Below are positions 27,827 to 36,977 of a DNA stretch of 64,000 nt, one piece after another; the first letter of the stretch is position 1, and every line of letters starts with the position of its first letter. Location: the NCBI GenBank assembly GCA_021817945.1, contig JAKAFL010000008.1, positions 1 through 64,000 of the forward strand, given 5' to 3'. The notes below the pieces were generated by a model. It was given only the letters and a program-made list of their open reading frames with translations. It made no database searches and was not told the origin of the DNA. A program made the translations under genes and the position numbers. This DNA comes from a bacterium. Lineage in GTDB: Bacteria; Verrucomicrobiota; Verrucomicrobiia; Limisphaerales; UBA11358.

Positions 27827-28525
27827 TCACTTCAGGAGTTCCACAGGCGTGTCCGGCTGAAGGTTGCACGCATTGCCCTCGTCCGTGTCTATATGCACTT
27901 CCAGCTTGAAACTCTTGTCCACGCGACAAAGCATTTTTTCCAGGGTCAACCCGCAGTCGCCCCCGATCTTCAATCGCATGGAGTCCCCGTGCCGGACACC
28001 ATAAAATTCCGCGTCAGCCGGGCTCAAATGGGCATGACGCAGCGCGCGGATCACTCCATCCGGCATCTCAAAAAAACCCGCCGGGCCCATCAACATAGCC
28101 CCTGGCGTGCCTTTGATGTCTCCAGAAGCCCGCAGGGGAATATCAAAACCCAATGCAATCGCGTCTGTGTAGGAAAGCTCCACCTGGTTCAAAGTCCGGC
28201 AGGGCCCCAGAATCCTCAAATTGGAAATCACACGGCTTCTGGGTCCGATCAGCGTCACCGTTTCTTTAGCCGCAAACTGGCCTTCCTGATAAAGCCATTT
28301 GTGAACCCCCAGTTGATAGCCCTTGCCAAACAACGCCTCCACGGCCTCCTGGGTCAAATGACAATGACGCGCACTGATATTCACAACCAGGGGATTTGCC
28401 CCGCTGGCATGGCGCGGCAACGGCTTGCCCATGCGGGCATATACCGCCTGCCGAACCAAATGTTCAACCACGGCGCGATGAGGTGCAGGTGCTGCTACAG
28501 CCATATGAATGACCAAATTTGACAT
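27827..28525 (-). CDS. pduL: PduL-type phosphotransacylase
   Basis: Exchanges CoA and phosphate on the acyl group (here probably lactyl-CoA to lactyl-phosphate), recycling CoA inside the compartment. The protein begins with a helix HRAVVEHLVRQAVYARMG that resembles an encapsulation peptide. Two PF06130 halves follow, with the metal-ligand motif NISARHCHLTQEAVEALFG and then HAHLSPADAEFYGVRHGD and LEVHIDTDEGNAC. This is the two-zinc active-site pattern of PduL, which is unrelated to Pta. The start is uncertain: Met 28525 and Met 28504 both lack a clear ribosome binding site. It is the first gene of the operon, divergent from deoR. Confidence 0.95.
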   Translation of the reverse strand: MSNLVIHMAVAAPAPHRAVVEHLVRQAVYARMGKPLPRHASGANPLVVNISARHCHLTQEAVEALFGKGYQLGVHKWLYQEGQFAAKETVTLIGPRSRVISNLRILGPCRTLNQVELSYTDAIALGFDIPLRASGDIKGTPGAMLMGPAGFFEMPDGVIRALRHAHLSPADAEFYGVRHGDSMRLKIGGDCGLTLEKMLCRVDKSFKLEVHIDTDEGNACNLQPDTPVELLK

Positions 28526-28543
28526 AACTGCGATCAATGTCAA
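28519..28543. promoter_or_regulatory. Inverted repeat in the divergent pduL/deoR control region
   Basis: TTGACAT (28519-28525) and ATGTCAA (28537-28543) are perfect complementary arms separated by 11 bases, in the short gap between the microcompartment operon and the regulator gene. Each arm also contains TTGACA, a perfect -35 hexamer on its strand, but I see no good -10 at the right distance. It is a reasonable candidate operator for the DeoR protein, overlapping the longest possible pduL start. Confidence 0.45.
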
Positions 28544-28589
28544 CAAATATCTTGCAAAATATTCCAAAATGTTTCATATTCTAAGCGAG

Positions 28590-29354
28590 ATGACCTCAGA
28601 CGAGCGCAAATACCGGATAGAATCCTATCTGCAAAAGGTTGAATTTGCGTCACTTGAGGAATTGGCCAAGCATGTGGAGTCATCCATCTCCACGGTTCGG
28701 CGAGATTTGACAAATTTGGAATCCACCGGGTCGGTGCGTCGAACGCATGGCGGGGCCCGGATATTGGCGCCGCGAACCGATGAATTTGCTTTTTCGGCCC
28801 GGGACACCCATCAGTTGGCAGAGAAGGAATCCATAGGTCGCGCATGCGCGGAACTAATTGGAAATCAACGCAGTGTGATTTTAGATGCCGGCACCACGGT
28901 TTATCATGTGGCACGCCATTTGGGCGAGAAAGCGCCCCAGATTTTGACCAATTCATTGCCGGTGGCCAATTTTTTTGGCTCTGCCAATCAAGTGGAGGTG
29001 ATCGTGGCAGGGGGAGTGATTTACCCGAGGCTGGGTGTATTGGTGGGACCAGCCACAGTGGAAGCTTTTTCGAGGATGCGGGCGGATGTGGCCATCATGA
29101 GCGCTGGGGGGATAACCTTGGAAGGAATCACCAATTCGCACGCGCTGTTGATAGACATCCAGCGTGCCATGCTCAAGGCGGCCCAGCGAATCATCTTCTG
29201 CCTGGACCACACCAAATTTGGGCGTCTCTCCGTGTCTCCCCTCTGCGGACTGGACATGGTGGACACGATTGTGAGCGACCATCAAGCGCCCGCGGAATGG
29301 GTGCAGCGTTTGCGTGAAGCGGGAGTGGAAGTGGTGCTGGCGCCACCTGAATAA
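28590..29354 (+). CDS. DeoR-family regulator of the microcompartment operon
   Basis: Sugar-phosphate-responsive repressor type. The N-terminal helix-turn-helix (about residues 1-57) includes FASLEELAKHVESSISTVRRDL, followed by the DeoR family tail RRTHGGA. The C-terminal sensor domain shows VILDAGTTVYHVARHL, ILTNSLPVANFF, VIVAGGVIYPRLGVLVGP and FCLDHTKFGRLSV, the usual DeoR_C phosphosugar fold. It is divergent from pduL with only about 65 bases between the coding starts. I chose Met 28590; Met 28569 is an alternative. In known systems the effector is the sugar phosphate, so fuculose- or rhamnulose-1-phosphate is likely here. Confidence 0.9.
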   Translation: MTSDERKYRIESYLQKVEFASLEELAKHVESSISTVRRDLTNLESTGSVRRTHGGARILAPRTDEFAFSARDTHQLAEKESIGRACAELIGNQRSVILDAGTTVYHVARHLGEKAPQILTNSLPVANFFGSANQVEVIVAGGVIYPRLGVLVGPATVEAFSRMRADVAIMSAGGITLEGITNSHALLIDIQRAMLKAAQRIIFCLDHTKFGRLSVSPLCGLDMVDTIVSDHQAPAEWVQRLREAGVEVVLAPPE

Positions 29355-29605
29355 AGAATCCCGCAGTGCGCCCAGCCGGGTTTGGTTTGTTTACAAGCCA
29401 CATACATTTGTGGTTGATGATGACCATAAAATGGTATCGGTTAAAATCCGACCCCATTGCTCTTGGATCGCGACGATCCAGTCAAAATCCGGCTACCCCA
29501 GTAGGGTATTCCCTCTGCTTCTTGGCATATCGCGCCCCGCATTTTTAAAGAACAGGTTGTTATATTCGGGCAACCCGCTTGATCTCATCCACATTTCCGG
29601 CTCCA

Positions 29606-31183
29606 TCAATTATCAGCAGCTCCCAGATGGCGAGCCTGGCGGCGGGGCAGGCGGCTGCGGGGCGGGATCGCGGCCGGGGAATTTTTAAGGTCCAGATATG
29701 GACGGAGAGATTCCGGCGGGTCGCGGCGCCCGGCTTGTTGCCAGTCTTTCCAGATGGCGGCAGCCACCCGGGTGTGGCCCAAGCCCGATTCCACGGCTAG
29801 AAAATGATGAAGCGCCTCGGCCAGCCGGCCCAGGGCTATAGTGTCGGTGCGGCCCAGACGGTTGTAGAGCCAATCGCTCAATTCGAGGAATCGTTGGAAT
29901 GGGGAAGCGGGGCTGGCGCCGGGAGACCCGGGCGATGGGGCTGTCCAGAGCAGCGGCAGGGACTGCACAAAATTGCCGCTGTTGCCCAGCAAATCCCAAA
30001 ACCGGGCAAACCGGCGCAGCCGCTGAAGGGTGGCAAAATCGAGCAGTTTGTTTTGAAGAATTTCGTAGGGCGGCTGCGGGGAATAAATCATCTGCCATTC
30101 CGCGTCATGGCGGGTAATGGGTGTGCCGCGCAGGCGTTTGAGAATGCCCACCTGGATTTCCTGCGGGCCAAGCGCCACAAGGCGGTCAAATCCGGCGCCA
30201 AAACTTTCCAGTGATTCGCCGGGCAGACCGACAATGAGGTCTGCATGAATGTGGACGCCGGTTTCCTGCCTCAGGAAACGAAAATGATCGTTGAGGCGTT
30301 CCTCATTTTGGCGGCGGCTGATGAGTCTGCCTACTTCAGGGTTGAAGGTTTGGATTCCGACCTCAAACTGCAGGGCGCCCGGCGGAAACCTGGCGATGAC
30401 GGCGCGCAACTCCAAGGGCAGCCGGTCGGGAATCATTTCAAAGTGGAAAAAGAATCCCGGCTGGTATCGTTCCAGGAAGAATTCCAGGATGGCGCGGCTG
30501 GTGGCAATATTGAGGTTGAAGGTGCGGTCCACGAACTTGAAACGTGTCAAACCGCGCTTGATCAACTGGTCCATTTCATTCAGAAACGCGGGCAGGGCAA
30601 ACTGGCGGACGGGGATATCCAGTGAAGAAAGGCAGAACTCGCAGGTGAAGGGGCATCCCCTGGAGACTTCCACATAAACGATGCGATGGGCCAGGTCCGC
30701 AGGGGTATAGAGGGAATAAGGCAGGGTCAGGGCGCTGACATCCGGGATGGGGGCATGGATGATTTTGGGAAGGGGTGTCGGCGGGGTTTTGCTTTGGTCG
30801 AGAAGGCTGAGGCAAACCTCGGCGAATTTGAGGTCCGCCTCGCCGGTGATGACGTGGTCGGCAAGGGCGACGATGGCCTGGGATTCGGTTTCAAAGCTAA
30901 CCTCGGGTCCGCCCAGGATGACGATGATGTCCGGGCGGATTTTTTTGAGGACGGCGAGGACCTCGGTGGTTTGGGAGACATTCCAGATATAGACCCCCAG
31001 GCCCAGGATGCGAGGGGAGCTGGCGAGGATGGCCCCGGCGATATCCAGCGGGCGCTGGTTGATATCAAACTCTGCAATTTGGGCGCGAGGCTGGAGCGGG
31101 CCGAGGTTGGCATGGAGATAGCGCAGGCCAAATGCGGCGTGGAGGTACTTGGCATTCAACGTGGCCAGGACGATATCTGCCAT
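29606..31183 (-). CDS. B12-binding-domain radical SAM protein (DUF4080)
   Basis: Radical SAM enzyme of unknown substrate. The 525-residue protein begins [22 protein letters not shown], a B12-binding-like Rossmann domain. The radical SAM barrel follows with the cluster motif [19 protein letters not shown] (CxxxCxxC) near residue 180, then the usual [14 protein letters not shown]-terminal DUF4080 region ends the protein. A longer in-frame start (31330) overlaps the clpB start region and lacks homology, so I use the Met at 31183. It is divergent from clpB across 133 bases. Confidence 0.88.
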   Translation of the reverse strand: MADIVLATLNAKYLHAAFGLRYLHANLGPLQPRAQIAEFDINQRPLDIAGAILASSPRILGLGVYIWNVSQTTEVLAVLKKIRPDIIVILGGPEVSFETESQAIVALADHVITGEADLKFAEVCLSLLDQSKTPPTPLPKIIHAPIPDVSALTLPYSLYTPADLAHRIVYVEVSRGCPFTCEFCLSSLDIPVRQFALPAFLNEMDQLIKRGLTRFKFVDRTFNLNIATSRAILEFFLERYQPGFFFHFEMIPDRLPLELRAVIARFPPGALQFEVGIQTFNPEVGRLISRRQNEERLNDHFRFLRQETGVHIHADLIVGLPGESLESFGAGFDRLVALGPQEIQVGILKRLRGTPITRHDAEWQMIYSPQPPYEILQNKLLDFATLQRLRRFARFWDLLGNSGNFVQSLPLLWTAPSPGSPGASPASPFQRFLELSDWLYNRLGRTDTIALGRLAEALHHFLAVESGLGHTRVAAAIWKDWQQAGRRDPPESLRPYLDLKNSPAAIPPRSRLPRRQARHLGAADN

Positions 31184-31316
31184 GGGAACGAGTCTGGCAG
31201 AGAGGCGGAGGAAACCCAACCTGGAAATGAAACCTGGAAGTGTGACCGCCCGGAGCCGCCGGGGCTGGGGGAGAAACGGACTTGACGAAAAAGCGATCTG
31301 GATGAATTGATGGAGT

Positions 31317-33911
31317 ATGCAACCGGACAAATTGACTCAGAAATCGCGGGAGGCCCTGGAGGAAGCGCGGCGGATAGCCGTGGAGCATTCGCACCAGGAA
31401 ATGGATGGGGATCATCTGGCGCTGGCCTTGGTGGGACAGACAGACAGCCTGATCCCAGACCTGCTGGCACGCGCCGGGGTATCGGTGGGGGGTCTTCGAT
31501 CCGGGTTGGAGTCTGAACTGGCACGGCGCCACAAGGTGGAAGGGGCTGGCGAGGTTTACGCCGGGCCTGATTTGCGGAAGGCATTGGCCGCCGCCGAGGC
31601 CGAGGCGCAAAAACTCAAGGACGAGTACGTGGGCACGGAGCATCTTTTGCTGGGCCTGGTAGAAAAGGGCGGTTCGAGCCTGAAAAAGCTCCTGTCGCAG
31701 CACGGGCTGAAGCGCGATGAAATCCTGAAGGTTTTGGTGGATTTAAGGGGAAACCAGCGGATCACCGATCCCAATCCCGAGGCCAAGTTCCAGGCGCTGG
31801 ATAAATATGGCCGGGACCTGACGTTGCTGGCGCGGCAGGGGAAGATAGACCCGGTGATAGGACGGGACGAGGAAATCCGGCGAGTGATGCAGGTGTTGAC
31901 GCGCCGGACGAAGAACAACCCGGTATTGATCGGGGAGCCAGGCGTGGGCAAGACCGCCATCGCAGAGGGTTTGGCGCGAAGGATCGTGGCTGGGGACGTG
32001 CCTGAGAGCCTCAAGAACAAGCAATTGGTGGCAATGGACCTTGGGGCGATGATAGCGGGGGCCAAATACCGTGGGGAATTTGAGGACAGGCTGAAGGCGT
32101 TTCTCAAGGAGATCACCGCCAGCGAGGGGCGGATTTTATTGTTCATAGACGAACTGCACACCCTGGTGGGAGCCGGCGCCGCGGAGGGGGCAACCGATGC
32201 GGCGAACATCATGAAGCCGCAACTGGCCAGGGGAGAACTACGCTGCGTGGGAGCCACCACCCTGGATGAATACCGCAAGCACATTGAGAAGGACCCCGCC
32301 TTGGAGCGGCGTTTCCAGCCAGTGCTGGTGGCGGAACCGGGGGTGGAGGCCACGATAGGGATCCTTCGCGGATTGAAGGAACGCTATGAGGTGCATCATG
32401 GCGTGCGCATCCAGGATGCAGCCCTGGTGGCGGCGGCCACGCTGTCCAACCGTTACATCACGGACCGGTTTTTGCCGGACAAGGCCATTGACCTGGTGGA
32501 TGAGGCGGCATCCAGGCTTAAAATGGAGCTGGATTCCAAACCCACGGAACTGGACCAACTGGAACGAGCCATCCTGCAATATGAGATTGAGCGCACCTCG
32601 CTGGCCAGGGAGAGCGATGCGGCCAGCCGGGAGCGGCTCAAGCGCATTGACCGTGAACTGGCAGACCTGAAGGAGAAATCGCTGGGCCTGACCGCGCAAT
32701 GGCAGAATGAAAAGGCAGCCATCAATGCAGTGAGCCTGATTCAAGCCCAACTGGAACAGGCGCGCCAAGGTTTGGAGCAGGCACGGCGCAAAGGAGACCT
32801 GAACCTGGCGGCACGCATTCAATACGGGCAAATACCTGAACTGGAAAAGAAACTGGCCGGCATGGAACAAGCCAGCACCCCATCCAGCCGCGCATCATTG
32901 CTGCGCCAGGAGGTGACGGATGAAGACGTGGCCCGGGTGGTGTCGTCCTGGACACACATTCCTGTTTCGAGAATGTTGGAGGGTGAACGCGAAAAACTGG
33001 TTCACATGGAACAGCGCCTGAAACAGCGGGTGCTGGGGCAAAGCGAGGCCTTGAAGGCGGTTTCCAATGCGGTGCGCCGGGCACGCAGCGGCCTGCAAGA
33101 CCCCAACCGGCCCATTGGCTCCTTCTTTTTCCTGGGACCGACCGGAGTGGGCAAGACCGAGACAGCGCGCGCCCTGGCGGAATTTTTGTTTGATGACGAA
33201 AACGCCATGGTGCGAATAGACATGAGCGAGTATCTGGAGAAATTTTCCGTGCAACGGCTCATTGGCGCGCCGCCGGGATTTGTGGGGTACGAAGAAGGCG
33301 GCCAATTGAGCGAGGCGGTGAGGCGCAGGCCCTACTCGGTGGTGTTGTTTGATGAGGTGGAAAAGGCGCACCCGGACGTGTTCAACGTGCTTTTACAGGT
33401 TCTGGACGATGGCCGGCTCACGGATGGCCAGGGGCGAACGGTGGATTTCAAAAACACACTCTTGATCATGACCAGCAACATAGGCTCGCCCATCATCCAG
33501 GAATTCTTCATGGATGGCCGCAACGATGCGGCTTCCCGCCAAGCCATGGAGGACCGGGTGATGGCGGAGTTGAAACGGCATTTCCGCCCGGAATTCCTGA
33601 ATCGCGTGGACGATGTGGTGGTGTTTCGCAGCCTGGATGAGGATGAATTGGCCGGGATTGTGGAAATCCAGATAGGCCGGCTGGAAAAACGCCTGGCCGA
33701 CATGCAACTGACCCTTGCGGTGGATGGGGCAGCCAAAAGGGTCTTGGCACACGAGGGCTTCGACCCCCAGTTTGGAGCACGCCCCCTGAAACGGGCGGTG
33801 CAGGACCTCCTGCTGAACCCGCTTTCCATGAAATTGCTGGAGGGAGAATTCAAGCCGGGTGACCGTGTAAAGGTCAGTGCCAAAAATGACGTTTTGGTTT
33901 TTTCCAAGTAA
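31317..33911 (+). CDS. clpB: ATP-dependent chaperone ClpB
   Basis: Hsp100 disaggregase that works with DnaK. The 864-residue protein has the N-terminal Clp repeat domain ([20 protein letters not shown]). AAA+ module 1 has Walker [14 protein letters not shown] near residue 207 and Walker [15 protein letters not shown]. The coiled-coil middle domain spans about 400-530 and carries an insertion-like string of Gln/Glu-rich heptads. AAA+ module 2 has Walker [20 protein letters not shown] and Walker [21 protein letters not shown]. Length and layout fit ClpB, not ClpA or ClpC. No CIRCE or other heat-shock operator was seen upstream. Confidence 0.98.
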   Translation: MQPDKLTQKSREALEEARRIAVEHSHQEMDGDHLALALVGQTDSLIPDLLARAGVSVGGLRSGLESELARRHKVEGAGEVYAGPDLRKALAAAEAEAQKLKDEYVGTEHLLLGLVEKGGSSLKKLLSQHGLKRDEILKVLVDLRGNQRITDPNPEAKFQALDKYGRDLTLLARQGKIDPVIGRDEEIRRVMQVLTRRTKNNPVLIGEPGVGKTAIAEGLARRIVAGDVPESLKNKQLVAMDLGAMIAGAKYRGEFEDRLKAFLKEITASEGRILLFIDELHTLVGAGAAEGATDAANIMKPQLARGELRCVGATTLDEYRKHIEKDPALERRFQPVLVAEPGVEATIGILRGLKERYEVHHGVRIQDAALVAAATLSNRYITDRFLPDKAIDLVDEAASRLKMELDSKPTELDQLERAILQYEIERTSLARESDAASRERLKRIDRELADLKEKSLGLTAQWQNEKAAINAVSLIQAQLEQARQGLEQARRKGDLNLAARIQYGQIPELEKKLAGMEQASTPSSRASLLRQEVTDEDVARVVSSWTHIPVSRMLEGEREKLVHMEQRLKQRVLGQSEALKAVSNAVRRARSGLQDPNRPIGSFFFLGPTGVGKTETARALAEFLFDDENAMVRIDMSEYLEKFSVQRLIGAPPGFVGYEEGGQLSEAVRRRPYSVVLFDEVEKAHPDVFNVLLQVLDDGRLTDGQGRTVDFKNTLLIMTSNIGSPIIQEFFMDGRNDAASRQAMEDRVMAELKRHFRPEFLNRVDDVVVFRSLDEDELAGIVEIQIGRLEKRLADMQLTLAVDGAAKRVLAHEGFDPQFGARPLKRAVQDLLLNPLSMKLLEGEFKPGDRVKVSAKNDVLVFSK

Positions 33912-34234
33912 ATCCATTTTGGCTTTGCGCAAGGCTACCGCAAAGAGAAGTTCCGAATTCGGGGCCTGTTTCACCCTCCACCCGGCCATTTGCTGGAGCG
34001 CATGAAATCGAGTGAAATCAGATTCTGGCAACCGCGTTGCAAATGCATGGGTTTTTCATTTTTACTTCATTTTTAACATGTTAGCACAGTTTTGATTGCC
34101 TCGTTGCTTCAATGCCCCGGCAGGCCGGCCGGTCCATGATCGTGCTTGAGCCAGGTTCCCCCTTTTTTCGACCTGTATTTGTTCCTTTACGAAAAGCCCC
34201 TTTAGCTATATGGTGAATGGGTAAAGAATTTGTT
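33912..34234 (+). other. Gap between clpB and tatA without a recognised gene
   Basis: About 320 bases. A 7-bp hairpin (CTTTGCG/CGCAAAG, about 33934-33956) follows clpB but has no T tail, so I do not call a terminator. The rest is AT-rich with no open frame I trust. It presumably holds the tat promoter. Confidence 0.4.
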
Positions 34235-34501
34235 ATGAATGCGATGCTTGCCATTTTGGGTTTGAGCGGCACGGAACTGATCATCGTTCTGGTGGCGGTG
34301 CTTGTGTTATTTGGGGCCAAGCGCATTCCAGAGTTTGCCAAAGGCTTGGGGAAGGGCATTAATGAATTTAAGAAGGCGTCCCGGGAGGTAACCGATTCGC
34401 TTGAGGCTGAAGCGACTCCTCCCCCGTCCAAAATTCCGCCTCCCAACACGGCGCCTCAATCGGTATCAGTCCCCAAGCCGACGGAAACCAAGGTGGGTTG
34501 A
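34235..34501 (+). CDS. tatA: Sec-independent translocase subunit TatA
   Basis: Pore-forming or membrane-thinning component of the twin-arginine translocase. The 88-residue protein has one N-terminal membrane helix (SGTELIIVLVAVLVLFG), the conserved hinge FGAKRIPEFAKGLGKGINEF and an amphipathic helix. A Pro-rich cytoplasmic tail (TPPPSKIPPPNTAP) completes it. The start at 34235 is chosen because it gives a typical length; an ATG at 34217 would add six residues. It is followed 30 bases later by tatC, a normal tatAC pair with no tatB. Confidence 0.92.
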   Translation: MNAMLAILGLSGTELIIVLVAVLVLFGAKRIPEFAKGLGKGINEFKKASREVTDSLEAEATPPPSKIPPPNTAPQSVSVPKPTETKVG

Positions 34502-34531
34502 CCCTCCATCTGGAGTTTTCCACTGCTCCCA

Positions 34532-35542
34532 ATGCCCGATTCTCCTCAGGAACCGGCCCCAGATGAATGGGAGGAGGGAGGAGGTCCTGTCAAAAGTTTT
34601 CTGGAACATTTGGAGGATTTCCGGTGGTTGATCATTAAATGTGGCGCTGCCTTCATGGTTTGCCTGGTGGTTTGTCTTTATGCCGTGCCAGAAATTGTGG
34701 CTGTTTTGAAATGGCCTCTGAGCCGGGCTGCCCTAGTCAGGGTGAACGGGGAACACAAGGCGGAAATTTTCCTGGGGTCCCAATCCTTGGGCACCCTGGA
34801 GCTAGACACCAACCGTATGGGAAACCTGGACCTGGGTACCAATTGGTTCTCCGTGGTGAGACTGGAGCCTGTGGCGTTGGGTTCCAATACCGTGCTAACC
34901 CTCAAGGTGGACCCCGAGCCAAAGCAGAATGCCCTGCTTCAGGGATCCACCGACCTGGTTTACCTGGACCCCTCGGCCCCATTTTTCAGTTCCATGCAAC
35001 TGGCCTTTTATGGAGGAATCCTGCTGGCTTCGCCGGTGATTTGCATCTTTTTGGCGGGATTTATCCTCCCCGCACTGAAGGTGAAGGAGCGAAAATATGT
35101 TTGGCGCGCGGCCCTGGTGGGGTCGGGGCTATTCCTTGCGGGGGTTGCATTTTGTTACTTTTTTGTGCTGCCACGGGCCTTGAAATTTGCCCAGTGGTGG
35201 GCTCTGTGGATGGGGGTGCAGGTTCCTGAATGGCGGGCGGAAACCTATTTCAGTTTTGTGACTAAATTCATGCTGGGCATGGGGCTTGGATTTGAATTGC
35301 CGGTAGCCCTGCTGGCCCTGGTCAAGATCGGCGTCCTGGACTACGCCAAACTCTCCAGCCTGCGCCGATACATGATAGTCATCAACCTCATCCTGGGCGC
35401 CCTGCTCACCACCCCCGAACCTTTTACCCAGGTCGTGATGGCGGTGGTTTTGCAGGTCTTGTTTGAAACCAGCGTTTGGATAGCATGGTACTGGGAATGG
35501 AAGGAACGAAAACGGGCTTTACAAGCCGGGGAATCGGCGTAG
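34532..35542 (+). CDS. tatC: Sec-independent translocase subunit TatC with enlarged first periplasmic loop
   Basis: Receptor for twin-arginine signal peptides. Six membrane helices are predicted. Conserved sites are present: FLEHLEDFRW (residues 23-32), the Pro after helix 1, Glu186 in the cytoplasmic loop (VKERKY) and Glu255 in helix 4 (GFELPV). The first periplasmic loop runs from about residue 63 to 147, roughly 85 residues. In E. coli TatC the same loop has about 20. The extra part is beta-rich (NGEHKAEIFLGSQSLGTLEL, SNTVLTLKVDPEP), perhaps a small folded domain. Total length is 336 compared with 258 in E. coli. It pairs with tatA in one operon. Confidence 0.93.
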   Translation: MPDSPQEPAPDEWEEGGGPVKSFLEHLEDFRWLIIKCGAAFMVCLVVCLYAVPEIVAVLKWPLSRAALVRVNGEHKAEIFLGSQSLGTLELDTNRMGNLDLGTNWFSVVRLEPVALGSNTVLTLKVDPEPKQNALLQGSTDLVYLDPSAPFFSSMQLAFYGGILLASPVICIFLAGFILPALKVKERKYVWRAALVGSGLFLAGVAFCYFFVLPRALKFAQWWALWMGVQVPEWRAETYFSFVTKFMLGMGLGFELPVALLALVKIGVLDYAKLSSLRRYMIVINLILGALLTTPEPFTQVVMAVVLQVLFETSVWIAWYWEWKERKRALQAGESA

Positions 35543-35569
35543 GATCGTTGTATCAACTAAAATCATTGT

Positions 35570-36007
35570 ATGCGCAAAGTCATTTTTCCGCTGACCGCCG
35601 TTCTGGCGGCACTTTTTGCGGCTGGTTGTGCCAGCCAGGAACAAAAGCTTGGACGCGGCATGGATAACACCTATGAGATCGTGCGCATGGGTGAGCTTCG
35701 CCGCAGCGTGGAGCAAACGGCCGTTTTTGATTCACCCGGCGAGGGATACACCACTGGTTTTGTGCGCGGCCTGGACCGATCCCTGGCTCGCACCGGCATT
35801 GGTTTGTATGAGGTGGTCACCTTCCCGTTCCCACCCTACACCCCGGTGGCAACCAAGTATCTGTCCGTGGACCCGGTTTTCCCGGAAAGCTACAAGCCAC
35901 AGTTGATTGCCGATCCGCTTTTCAAAACCGACACTTACAGCGGGTTCAGCGGCGGCGATGTGGCCCCCTTCGTGCCGGGCAGCCGGTTTAGTATTTTTGA
36001 CAACTAA
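35570..36007 (+). CDS. TIGR04073-family putative lipoprotein
   Basis: Small envelope protein of a family named for its co-occurrence with exosortase systems. The 145-residue protein has a signal peptide ending in the lipobox LFAAGCAS. The family pattern follows: KLGRGMDNTYEIVRMGEL, FVRGLDRSLARTGIGLYEVVTFPFPPY and the PVATKYLSVDPVFPESY segment. Function is unknown. It follows tatC by 27 bases and is closed by a strong terminator, so it is likely transcribed with tatAC. Confidence 0.88.
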   Translation: MRKVIFPLTAVLAALFAAGCASQEQKLGRGMDNTYEIVRMGELRRSVEQTAVFDSPGEGYTTGFVRGLDRSLARTGIGLYEVVTFPFPPYTPVATKYLSVDPVFPESYKPQLIADPLFKTDTYSGFSGGDVAPFVPGSRFSIFDN

Positions 36008-36029
36008 CCCTTGATGTCTTTTTCCAAAG

Positions 36030-36063
36030 ACGCGCCAACGCCCACGTTGGCGCGTTTTTATTC
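36030..36063 (+). terminator. Rho-independent terminator after the tat operon
   Basis: Perfect 10-bp stem ACGCGCCAAC (36030-36039) / GTTGGCGCGT (36046-36055) with a 6-base loop, followed immediately by TTTTTATT. It is a textbook intrinsic terminator that separates the tatA-tatC-TIGR04073 unit from ispE, which starts at 36070. Confidence 0.95.
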
Positions 36064-36069
36064 CATTCG

Positions 36070-36951
36070 ATGACCCTTTGCCTACCTTCACCTTGCAAGG
36101 TCAACCTGCTGTTAAACATCCTGGGCAAACGACCTGATGGATTTCACGAGCTTGAGACCCTCATGCATCCGGTCCAGTGGTGCGACGAGCTGTCATTCAT
36201 CCGCAAAGGCGGGGAATTGAACCTCACGTGCAGTAATCCTAACTTGCCTTTAGATTCCGGCAACCTGGTGCACCGGGCCGCCACGAAATTTTTTGAAGCC
36301 GCTCAAATACACGAGGGGGTGGGGATCCACCTGGAAAAACGCATACCCTTGGCAGCCGGATTGGGAGGTGGCAGCGGCAATGCGGCCATCACGCTGCGCG
36401 GCTTGAACGAACTTTTTGGACTGCCCCTAAGCCCCGGCCAGATTGGGGCCTTGGCGGCCTCGCTCGGTTCCGACATAAATTTTTTCCTGCAAGACAAGCC
36501 AGCTCTGGCCACCGGGCGTGGTGAAGCCATAAAATCGCTGTCGCCTTTTCCATGCCTGGCGGGCCGGGCATTTTTTCTTTTTCACCCTGGCTTTGGCATT
36601 TCCACACCCTGGGCCTACCAAAACCTGGCGCGGTTTCCCTCGGCGCTGAAAGGCCAACCGGGGCGGGCAGAAGCCCTGGCCGCCCTCCTGAGCGCCGGAC
36701 CCCTCCCTGAGGCGGCATCGCATTTTTACAATGCCCTGGAATTTCCTGCGTTTGAAAAATATCCCATCCTGAAAATTTATCAGGAATTCCTTTCCGGACA
36801 CGGCGCGGTGGTCTCCCTCATGTCCGGGAGCGGGTCCACCACTTTTGCCATTGCCGAAAACCTGGCTGCGGCAGAAAATCTGGGCGAGCTTTTTAGAAAG
36901 CATTTTGGCGACAATGGCTGGTCTGCGACCGTGGCCATTCCAAAAGACTGA
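36070..36951 (+). CDS. ispE: 4-diphosphocytidyl-2-C-methyl-D-erythritol kinase
   Basis: Fourth step of the MEP isoprenoid pathway, a GHMP kinase. The 293-residue protein has CKVNLLLNILGKRPDGFHELETLM at the N-terminus with the substrate-binding Lys and His. The ATP motif is PLAAGLGGGSGNAAITLRGLNELFG near residue 95, and the C-terminal GHMP segment includes MSGSGSTTFAI. The length is normal. The start is only 6 bases after the terminator T-tract, so it needs its own promoter within or upstream of the terminator. It is convergent with the SGNH esterase, 26 bases away. Confidence 0.97.
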   Translation: MTLCLPSPCKVNLLLNILGKRPDGFHELETLMHPVQWCDELSFIRKGGELNLTCSNPNLPLDSGNLVHRAATKFFEAAQIHEGVGIHLEKRIPLAAGLGGGSGNAAITLRGLNELFGLPLSPGQIGALAASLGSDINFFLQDKPALATGRGEAIKSLSPFPCLAGRAFFLFHPGFGISTPWAYQNLARFPSALKGQPGRAEALAALLSAGPLPEAASHFYNALEFPAFEKYPILKIYQEFLSGHGAVVSLMSGSGSTTFAIAENLAAAENLGELFRKHFGDNGWSATVAIPKD

Positions 36952-36977
36952 CTCTCAGCCGCAGCTCGTCCTGGCCT

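Noticed and set aside
33934..33956. Intrinsic terminator after clpB
   Set aside because: The stem is only 7 bp and has no T tract.
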